64,000 bases of DNA, taken from positions 8,075,501-8,139,500 of the forward strand of contig NC_091095.1 of the NCBI RefSeq assembly GCF_024713975.1, written 5' to 3'. The notes beneath the pieces were generated by a model. The model had not been told where the DNA came from, ran no database searches, and saw only the letters and a list, made by a program, of their open reading frames with translations. The stretch comes from Paralichthys olivaceus (taxonomy: Eukaryota > Chordata > Actinopteri > Pleuronectiformes > Paralichthyidae). The position numbers and the translations under genes were made by a program. Positions 56,601 through 64,000 of the stretch are shown here, one piece after another. The stretch's first letter is position 1. The number at the start of each line of letters is the position of its first letter.

Positions 56601-57481
56601 CAGAGTGAGACGAGCTGACTTTAGAATATGTAAGGATTTAGCTGATATGAGGGAAATTATATTTGATATGACTTTCTCTGCAGTTGCGAGGTTTATTTAT
56701 ATTTAGTTCTCTTTCAACAGAGGAATACAGCTCCTAAGACACCAAGATACAACAGATCCTACCTGTCTAAACTGTTCCTCGTAGGTCCATTCTCCGTGGT
56801 CCTGTCCGCCCAGATGGCTGTGCGTGGCGTGAGGAGGCAGGATAGCTACACGGGGCTCCTGGTCGACACTAGGGCGTGCCTTCAGCAGCTGGGAGTGGGG
56901 GTGGAGCTGGCGGTGGGGCAACAGGAGGATGCCTTTCCCCGGGGCCACAGCATCATGGCCTGTTGGCAGACCTTCCTCTGCCAGTTCATCGTCAAAGTCT
57001 TCTTCCATCTCGCCTTCAAAGTCCTCCTCGTCCCATTTCTGTTTGCTGTGTGTTTTAAAAACAGAATGAAACTGTTTGAAAGACATTAAAGATATAAAAG
57101 AAGCTTTAAGACAATCAGAACAAAGACATTCGGTGCTTACATCTGCTCCTCCTCATCTGAGCCCATCATATCTTTGTATTGTTCATCCCCTTCTTCATTG
57201 TCGTCATCATCAACGTCATCCTCGCCACCGCTGCTGTGCTCCGACATGGGGCTGTCAGACACTCTCTGCAGCCCGGCCGCCACAGCACGCATGGCCGCTA
57301 ACGCCGCCATCTGGGCCTGTTCCGACTCAGGGGCTGGGCTCCCCATTGGCTCGTCCCCCCCTCCTCCACCTGTGCGCACCTGAGAGTGTTGGGCAGCAGC
57401 TTGCTGCTGTAGCTGCTGCTCCATCAGCAGCTTGGCCCTCTGCTGCCTGTGCAGGTTCTCCATGACGGCCTGCAGCTTCAT
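33500..57481 (-). CDS. arid3a: AT-rich interaction domain 3A transcription factor (Bright/DRIL1)
   Basis: Eight coding exons: 57141-57481, 56763-57045, 38984-39056, 36894-37077, 36457-36704, 35069-35356, 34182-34271, 33500-33615; 1623 nt, 540 residues (human 593). All phases agree. The start ATG gives MKLQAVMENLHRQQRAK, as in mammalian ARID3A; the frame stays open upstream but without an ATG. In order: a Gln-rich N-terminus, AQMAALAAMRAVAAGL, two acidic blocks (about 88-135), extended ARID about 200-325 (WTYEEQFRQ, LYELDGDPKRKEFLDD, NRIPIMAKQVLDL, LVEVINKKLWREITKGLN, ITSAAFTLRTQYMKYLYPYE), SNRREGRRQSFG, then the REKLES region (about 405-510: LRDKLEAGEPPEKKM, SMSVELNGVVYTGVLFAQ). It binds AT-rich DNA as an oligomer; REKLES mediates self-association and shuttling (family knowledge). 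The exon 6 acceptor (CCAAAAG) has a weak pyrimidine tract but is the only one keeping frame. Confidence 0.96.
37690..37800. mobile_element. Fragment of a dispersed repeat with 'ATCGGC' satellite-like core
   Basis: Contains TGATATGTCAATATTGGAC and ATTTGCATCGGCCCCCAAAA, then TCAGTATCAGTC. It resembles the 'AAATCTGTATCGGCATCGGCC' repeats common in teleosts. Lies in the arid3a intron between exons 3 and 4. Family not resolved. Confidence 0.35.
38512..38612. repeat. Two (GT)n microsatellites separated by about 40 bp
   Basis: (GT)n at 38512-38528 and an interrupted (GT)n at 38571-38612, in the arid3a intron between exons 3 and 4. Confidence 0.9.
40154..40190 (+). repeat. 37-nt uninterrupted poly(G) tract
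   Basis: A single homopolymer of 37 G, preceded by GGT and followed by CGTCAGTAAC, in the large arid3a intron, about 1.1 kb downstream of exon 3 in map coordinates (upstream in the transcript). Long poly(G) runs are far rarer than poly(A) and are prone to G-quadruplex formation and to sequencing or assembly error. Confidence 0.85.
41207..41320 (-). mobile_element. Truncated MITE, same family as 45483-45697
   Basis: Read on the minus strand it starts ACCACAGACTGTATATGAAG, then CCCCCAAAGTGAATCCAAAG, and ends in CCAAGTTAGCAGATGGAAC, matching the order in the copy at 45.5 kb. The middle is deleted or diverged. Confidence 0.55.
45310..46108. mobile_element. Long-TIR non-autonomous DNA transposon, copy 1 (interrupted)
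   Basis: Left arm CACCATCTGTCTCAAGTGAT near 45330. The right arm ends GGTATGAACAGGGCCT at about 46106, after ACTTGTGATCAGATCACAC. The two arms are inverted relatives of each other and of copies at 48.6 and 55.3 kb. A second, unrelated MITE lies inside (45483-45697). Ends of the form AGGCCCTGTTC resemble hAT-type termini; superfamily is inference. Confidence 0.5.
45483..45697 (+). mobile_element. MITE with ACCATAGAC...GTCTATGGT inverted termini, nested in copy 1
   Basis: Begins ACCATAGACTGTATAAAG and ends CAGTTTATGTCTATGGT, giving a 9-bp perfect terminal inverted repeat plus a related CTGTAT/ATACAG block. Internal AAGTGAAGCCAAAGCATCTC and TTGAGGCTGGCTGCAGTATA are typical of a repeat widespread in teleosts. 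No coding capacity. Target-site duplication not clear. Confidence 0.65.
48573..49061. mobile_element. Long-TIR non-autonomous DNA transposon, copy 2
   Basis: Left end GAGGCCCTTTTCTGAACTGG, then TCTGTCTCAGGTGATCCCAT; right end CCACTTGTGATGGGATCTCT, then CACCTGGTCAGAACAAAATC. The left end aligns to the reverse complement of the right end over about 60 bp. About 490 bp. The open frames inside it are non-coding repeat. Confidence 0.6.
49604..49738 (+). mobile_element. Dispersed repeat, family with CTCC-CAAGGAGG 5' hairpin (copy 1)
   Basis: Contains ACCTCAGCCGTCTGTGTGTT, then ACCACAAAACTTTGTTTCAG, GAAAGAACCCATTACATTTT and GGTGCGGCTCCAGGG. The same succession, in variant form, is at 60801-60958 and, inverted, at 53515-53650. 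The 5' hairpin is decayed in this copy. Confidence 0.5.
53515..53650 (-). mobile_element. Dispersed repeat, same family (copy 2)
   Basis: On the minus strand: TTACCTCCACCAAGGAGGTT, then ATGATTTCACCCCTGTCCAT, and later CCACTAAACTTGGTGGAAGG. The 5' CCTCCACCAAGGAGG forms a perfect short hairpin. The 141-residue open frame at 53449-53874 crosses this repeat. Confidence 0.55.
55295..55884. mobile_element. Long-TIR non-autonomous DNA transposon, copy 3
   Basis: Left end CAGGCCTTGTTAAAACCTTG, then CAGTCACAAGTGGACAGCTC; right end GGATCTGATCACAAGTGGTC, then CAGCTCCGAACAGGGCCT. About 590 bp, the best-delimited copy of the family seen at 45.3 and 48.6 kb. Flanking 8-mers (GAAAAAGT and CGGAGTAT) do not match, so no target-site duplication is visible. 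Confidence 0.6.
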
Positions 57482-58500
57482 CTCCAGGGAAAGCGGCACT
57501 GCGTTCAGCTGCTCTACTTCCCCTCCCTCCCCCACTGAAGGAGCACCAGTTGGGGGCCAGTTGTGGGACAGTGGTCGATCCTTCTGCGCAGGCAGTGAAA
57601 TCAACAACTGCGCCTGCGATGAAGCAGCTAGCAGCTGGTTGGGGGTTTATGGGTTATGGCTATGTGGAAATGTGGGTCCTCGTAGAGATGTGGAAGGTGG
57701 AGGAGGAGGAGGAGGAGAACAGGGGCTGGTCAGAGCTCTGAGACATGCAGTCAGAGGGAGGCTTCACCTCTAGAGACAGAGGCCTCTTGCTTCTCAATAG
57801 TTTTTCCTGCAGCCGAGGAGGAAACCAAAGCTGGCGGCCGAGTCGCACAGCGTTCACTGAGGCACAAGCAGTGGAAGAGTAGGTGGGAGTATGAGAGTTT
57901 GCTGACAGACTACAAAGACCTGAGGGACAGAAAGAAAAACAGAGTCAGACTGCTACTTCCCTACTGTCTGTTAACATCTGTAACTTCTGTTAAAAAGAAA
58001 AACTGTTTTGTTGTGGCTGCGACCAAACTGTGAAACAACTCCCCTCAGATCAGAAAAACGGGTTTCTATTTTTCAAACTTAAAAAACTTTCGGTTTGTTG
58101 GCCTTTCACTGAAGCGGACATTTTCAGCTGGATCTGATTTCTAGCTGTAAGGTGCGCATTGTTTAAACCATAATTATTTTGTGCACATTTCATTTTTGTT
58201 GTTTGAGGAACTTGACCAATAATTTTGACTTCTCAAAACCCTAACTGCTCTCAAATCACGTGTTGAGACAATGTGAAAGAGGAAAAGGAAATGTTCAATT
58301 TCACGTATCAAGATGCACATTTCAGCTGAAAATTAACATGAAGCAAAAAAAGTGTCACTGAGTTCATGTTCACAATATAAAGCGGGCGGGATTAATCACA
58401 CACAACACACAGACCGGACGGACACACTGCTCACACGGGACAAAATGTTTTAACCACAATAATAACAGGAAGTGAAATCAAAGGGAGAACCGTCACTTTC
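57482..58500 (-). promoter_or_regulatory. 5' UTR and possible upstream splice or promoter region of arid3a
   Basis: The arid3a start codon is at 57481. The frame stays open upstream to about 57607 without an ATG, consistent with 5' UTR. A C/T-rich stretch and an Sp1-like GGGCGGG at 58383-58389 lie upstream. Mammalian ARID3A has a non-coding first exon, so the promoter may instead be further right or outside the window. Confidence 0.3.
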
Positions 58501-61500
58501 TTCACCTGGTTGGCTCCAAGCCAGAGAGAACTTAAGCGCAACAGCAAACATAAGTATTATGAGTCAACACTGTTAAAACACACACAATTTATATTCGGAT
58601 GCATGACTCCATTGAGGTATGACTGGTGTGTTTTTACCCCCTTATTTAAAATGTCTGTAGGCGATAATGGTTCTCCTAAATATCTGTTCCATGAAAGTGC
58701 TCAGGTATGCAGAGTAGTCTTGGTTTATCAGAAATCAGCTTCAATGTCTGTTCTCTATTAATGAGTCTGGGGACGTTGTGGCGACGTTGGAGATAAGAGC
58801 TGCATGCCAAGTCAACAGCATGTGGGGAAAAGTAAATTAGAGTGCAGGTGCTGGATATGTCGAAGCAGCAGTCATGACATGAGGCAGCAGTGACTGTGCA
58901 CCACCACTCATTCAGCTACTCTGACTAATACATGAATTGACAGACCTCTGTAATCACCACCTGCCCTGATCCTTACAGAAACTATAGGTTTTACATAAGA
59001 CTTTTACACTTGGCTCATTCTGGATGAAAGCCCAAATAACACTCTTGTTAAAAAGTCCAATGCATGAGTTACTTTTTAAAAAAAATTGATTATTTGTTGG
59101 TTTAACTTGGGTTTTGCAACTGTTGAATGATACATTACTCACTTGAATTAGTCAACTTTGGAAACTTTTAATGGAAAAATTCCATTCTTTTTTAAGATGG
59201 ACTATGGGGGCCACTTAAAGAGAAAATAAAATTAAAAGATTTTGTAATATTAGGAAAATAAAGATGGATTTTTAGGCTACATGTAATTTGAGAGGGGGAA
59301 TATCAGAAGATCAATTTGAAGCATCTTGTTATACTTGAGTAAAGGTTTCACAAATAACAAGTATTTTGTTACTACTTTGATACTACTATCTTTTGGCTCA
59401 TCAGCAACACATTATTATAAGTGTCAGGAAGATTGTGCAAGAAACTGTCTAAGAATCATCATCTAACTCATCTAAAATGGCTGACATTTTAGAAACAGTT
59501 GGAAAGTGTGAAGACAAGAAACAAGACAAATGCCTTCAGTCTTCATATTCCTCAGCCACATACCTAACATGTAGCAGTCAGCCTGCAGCTCCTCACTATA
59601 GCTTAACTGGTCCGATTCCTCAGCTATAAAATGTATTTAAAAGCACCAAGTTCTGCCACAACCAGTAAAACTTCAGAGAACATAAAAAAATCCAATATAG
59701 GTCAATAACCACTGACGTACAAGCAAAATGTTGCTGTAAACAAATCCAAGTCTTTCTGCAGAAGTTTGTACGACAGCATGGACAGGAAAAAAAAACATCT
59801 GTCACCCTACACTATGTCTGTGTGTTAGCAAATGTTGCGCAAGGAAACAAGAGCTGTGAAACTTGTGTTTCCTCAGCGGGTGAAGGAAGTGACAACTGAC
59901 GGAGCAGATAGAGCAGGGCAGCCAACAGATACTCAATATTGATTCATTACATTCTTTGTATGCCACAGAGGCACAAGTGAATAGCAACAGTTGTCAGACG
60001 GAGAATAGCACCAGGTTAAGAAGGCTTAAAACATATTACCTAACTGGATCTGGTCTGACTGAGACAACTTGTCCTATCGTGCCCTACGTGGAAAGACACA
60101 AAGATTTATTGGAGGCACTTCTGGACAATCCAGTTGCATTAAGTGACACAGCACAATCATGTCAGAACAGCCTGTACATGCACTGTTTGCACACTATTAT
60201 TTAGACTATCCCTTACTCAATATGTTAAAAAGCCATGAGTACAAACTGAGCAAAATAGAAACAATACGGCCTCAGACAGTGCCTCCCTCAGTGTGTCATA
60301 CATGTAATTTCAAAGACAGAAGTATCCATCAGAACAAAGACTCTTCCTGTGCATAGGAAAGGAGAAGTGGTCACTCCGTTTCATGCCCCTGCTGTTTTAC
60401 AAACCATCATGATTTCCTACATGTGAGATGGTGCAAATTACATTGCATCACTGTACATATTCGCTGCTTCCCCAAATAATGAGACACGTTTGGCGAAAGC
60501 ATTTTATATATGTCTGTGGTGTTAATCATGCGACGACAAAAATACTTGAATACATGGCATGTAACATAAAATGAAGGGTCAAATGTTTACAGGGAGGATA
60601 GTCAGCTGTGGGTGCCTGAGTCTCGTGTAGCCTAAACATCTGCTGGTTTTTACTTCCAACCAAACACTGCAGCAGCTGATCTCACCCTTTAACACTTGTG
60701 CTCAATAAATTCAAGCAACAGATGAACGCAGCCAACAAAACATTAATGATTCTCGCTCTTCACTCAGTCTAAACGACACCTCACTGCTGACATGTGTTGT
60801 AACCTCCACCAAGGAGGTTATGTTTCTGCGTTTGTTTGTTTGTCTGTAATTAACTAGGATTAAGTATCAACTACTGATGGGATTGCCATGACACTAGGTG
60901 GAAGGATACAGAATAAGTCAGGGAAGGGTGGTGCAGATCTGAAACAGGAGGGGAACCAGACATTTTTTTGTCACTTTCTTTAATGTGAGACGGGATGTTC
61001 TTGAAACTTTCATTGATTTCTCAGAGAATAACTCAGGGAGAACCAGTTGTAGGTAAAAAATCTTATCTTTTAAGCAAAATATTGACTGACACAATGTTTT
61101 AGGGTACAAACTGTTCTTTAGGAAGCTGGTTGAGCTCTATGTTAACACTTTCTGATTGAAATTCTACTCTGTAGAATGGCTGGTGGGTGCCCTTGGTATC
61201 TCATTCTTTCATATTACATTTAACTAGACCTTGGCTGAAGTGATAAGGCTTTTAATATCTAAAATATAACTCTCTGTGAAACCGAGCACTCTCAGTGGGA
61301 AAGGGCCAAATCCCCTAAAAAGCCCCTGCTGGGTCGCCACTACATTGCAGCAGTGGTGGGAAAAACCACCTCATTTTCTTGACATTTCTTTACATTGACC
61401 CCTCGGGACAGTGACCAGCTGTTTTTTGGAAGCCCTGCTTTATTCTCAAAGTGGTGCATGGCTGACGAATACTGACAGGAAGTTGGTTTATGACCAAGGA

Positions 61501-64000
61501 GTAAACAGGCTTCACGGCATGTGTGCCATCCCCCCATTTTCTTCCAGTCAAAGAAATGCTAGTGAAACTAAATAACAGGCACTAACTTCCATTCCTGGTT
61601 TTGCTCCGTTACTGGGTGAAATTCAAAATGTATGTATAGCTGCAGGAAAAGTCAGGAAAGATTTAGCAAACTAATGAATGATTTCCTCCACGTTCAGAGC
61701 TTTATGAAGGTTTTTCTGAATGTAGGCTGTCTCCAGATCAATATGACTCCTGCATCTTGCGTTTGCCAATAACCAAAGGACAAATGTGAATCTTTGCATG
61801 ATGGCTGACATATGCTGATTTTCTGTCAACAGTCTTTTCAGAGACCATTTTTCATGCAAAACAAAAATGTTGCCACTTAAAATCAGAGTTTGACTTAATG
61901 TGTCCCTAATATGCCTGTCTTTAACTGCTCCACCTCAACACTGCCTGTTCATTGGTTTGTGTATTGTCTTTTCTTTCCCATCCTTATGTTCATATTTTTG
62001 CTGTAGGCTTAAATTTGCATTTTACAAACAAATATGTGAGTACACAGAATTCAGTAAGTACACTGTTTCCCCTCAGGGTGAAGCTGTAATTGTCACTAGC
62101 TAATTTTGCACAACATTACAGACAATCCCGTAATCTGCACAGCTAATTTAGAGACACTTAGGGCTCATTTAACACCTTAATTGGCTAAAGGGAGGCCGGC
62201 CTGCTGGTATAGGTGATGAGGGTCAGAGAAGAGCGACTGGGACAGAAACTTTGACAGTTGGCAGAATGAGGGATAAAGTAGAAACGATGAGAGCTAATGG
62301 GTTAATCCTCTTTTCTTTTTTTTAACCCACATTTGAGAGGTGGAAGACTACAAGGTCTAAGCAAACATGACAGAGTGATAAGAACAGGAGCTAAGGGTCT
62401 AATTCCAACTAGATAAAAGGACCCACACTGCTCCACATACATGAACATATACATACATACATACTGCTAATGTACCCATGTGAAAGCATCAAAGCATTCT
62501 CACAAAACACAATTTGAGATTCCATTTTTTTGGGCTTCTTTCAGAGACACATCTGCTGATGTAACTCACACATGGTATTTCCGACATGTGCATAATGACA
62601 ATAGTTTTGATAATTCAGTAAAAAAAACGAAATTCAACAGGGTTTTTCCTTAGTAGGTGGTTTTATTTTCATGTACCATCATCAGAACAGATACACATCT
62701 TTTACTAATTTGAAGTCTATATTTCCTCTCATGTGTTGGAGAAACAAACAATCTTTTGCCTGATAAGGCGAGTGGTTTCAAGATGAACTGGGTGAGGTCT
62801 TGTGAGACCTGAAACTGGGTATTAAAACGAAATGTCTGTCTGTTCTGCATGATTGGAAAATCACAGAGAACTAGATTCTGAAAGTGGTAAGCCACAAGAT
62901 TTATGTTTTTCTCTTTGTTGGCGCTCACTCTCTTAAAGACAGCATATAAATCATAGTGGGTGGCACTGTGATGTCACCCTTGGCTTTCTGGCAATGCAGG
63001 TTGACTTCTCTCTGTGCTGTGTTTCTTTATCACATCACCACGATGCACATGCTACACTTGTTTTAAATAAAAGACTGGGTGCAACCAACGCGTCTACTGG
63101 AGATTTCTATTTATACCAGCTTCAGTGAGCAGGGTTGACAGAAGTCTGTTGTTGGGCTTTATCATTTCATCACGTGCCTGGTCATGTACCATGTATCACT
63201 ATGTACTATACTGCTGTTACAGGGGAACTGGCTTTTTAATGATGCTATCTATACCAGCATTCCTGGACAAATACTGAACTGCAGCCCATCTACAAAGTTT
63301 GTCTAATTTTTGGATATTTATCTCTCACAATTAGTTAGAGGTCACTAAAAGTTGACGTGGAAATATTTTCATTAATGGCTGTGTGCGTCACAGCTTTTTT
63401 ACATGAGATGATATTGTATTTTGTACAATGGACATAGCCAAAATACTTTTAACCTCACAAATGTACATATACTCTTGACAGCTCTTGACATCTTGTTTTT
63501 GAGCTTTCAGCTTTTGAGAGATCCCGCAGTATAAAAACCATGTAGCCATGTACGTGCATGTGAACTTGGCCATAAATAACGTAAAATTATAACACCCAGA
63601 CAATTTGCTGACCTTTCTCTGTAGCTGTAATCTGTCAATGTTTAATGTAGAACAGCCTGTCTTATTTGAATACCACAAATCAAACTTTATTTAACGATAT
63701 TTTGTTCTTTACTCGCTACATACAACATGACTAAAGAATAAAAGATGCTTACGAACCCCGGGGAGAAAACACACAACCACACCTCTCCTAATTCAAACCG
63801 TCAGTCCATTTCTGTTTACATGTGTTTACCTATGTTTTTAAATGGCAGCAGGACATACATTTACATAAACAAGCAAACTGCTCAGCTTCCATGGTTTGAG
63901 ATAAGAACCAAGAAGAAGCTACAGTCTGCCAAAATCAGGAAGGTGAGCTTCTAAATCTCAGAATAAATAAATATAATTCCAATAAATAGTGCACAGAGCT
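58501..64000. other. Upstream flank or 5' intron of arid3a, no gene recognised
   Basis: AT-rich DNA apart from one dispersed repeat at 60801-60958. No exon with family similarity on either strand; all open frames are short and without recognisable motifs. Confidence 0.5.
60801..60958 (+). mobile_element. Dispersed repeat, same family as 49604-49738 (copy 3)
   Basis: Begins AACCTCCACCAAGGAGGTTA with a perfect CCTCC-ACCAA-GGAGG hairpin, then a GTTTGTTTGTTTGTCTGTAA block, CATGACACTAGGTGGAAGGA, and GGTGCAGATCTGAAACAGG. It is the most complete copy in the window. Confidence 0.6.

Larger units (their letters stand above)
39057..56762. other. Large arid3a intron (coding intron 2), repeat-rich, no internal gene seen
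   Basis: A 17.7-kb intron between the N-terminal acidic exon and the exon that begins LYELDGDPKRK. It holds the dispersed repeats listed separately, (GT)n at about 42842-42860 and 51324-51345, and otherwise AT-rich unique-looking DNA. No exon of a nested gene, tRNA or clear RNA gene was recognised on either strand. Its size against the other introns (tens of bp to a few kb) suggests room for enhancers, which is inference. Confidence 0.6.

Noticed and set aside
57076..57857. Frames opposite and beside the first arid3a exon
   Set aside because: Shadows of a biased-composition exon (Gln, Asp, Glu and Ser codons). The minus-strand frame starting at 57481 matches ARID3A.

Overview
This window is vertebrate nuclear DNA, almost certainly from a ray-finned (teleost) fish. 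The genes have many short exons with GT-AG introns, several promoter-proximal stretches are dense in GCTAAC/GCTAGC motifs, and the non-coding DNA carries dinucleotide repeats and dispersed repeats of a kind familiar from teleost genomes. There are no operons, no prokaryotic signals and no autonomous transposon or virus coding regions.

Four protein-coding genes can be rebuilt exon by exon. All lie on the minus strand, so each runs right to left. In map order they are: (1) ndufs7, the PSST/N2 iron-sulphur subunit of mitochondrial complex I, 8 coding exons, 837-4438, 219 residues. (2) A TMEM79 (mattrin)-like membrane protein, 4 coding exons, 7475-12398, 436 residues. (3) A small-CTD-phosphatase-like HAD protein of the CTDSPL2/CTDSPL3 group, 11 coding exons, 17649-25318, 376 residues, in which the catalytic DxDxT motif reads D-L-E-E-T. 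(4) arid3a, an ARID/REKLES transcription factor, 8 coding exons, 33500-57481, 540 residues, with a 17.7-kb second coding intron. In all four, splice sites and phases agree across every junction and the reading frames stay open. ndufs7 and arid3a lie near each other on human 19p13.3, so the block looks like conserved vertebrate synteny.

The remaining DNA: 1-836 is the 3' flank of ndufs7 with a degraded transposon copy; 4439-7474 is intergenic with a GTTATG-rich tract; 12399-17648 is the 5' side of the TMEM79-like gene with a GC-rich, possibly promoter-like patch at 14.65-15.2 kb; 25319-33499 holds the phosphatase-gene promoter flank, a TTAA-flanked MITE and the 3' flank or UTR of arid3a; 39057-56762 is the big arid3a intron, full of non-autonomous repeats and a 37-nt G homopolymer; 57482-64000 is the 5' UTR, upstream intron or upstream flank of arid3a.

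The four genes do not form a pathway. Their products act in respiration (ndufs7), membrane trafficking or epithelial biology (TMEM79-like), phosphatase-type signalling (CTDSPL-like) and transcription (arid3a). The observation most worth following is the altered catalytic motif of the CTDSPL-like protein. I did not find a clearly new multi-gene system.
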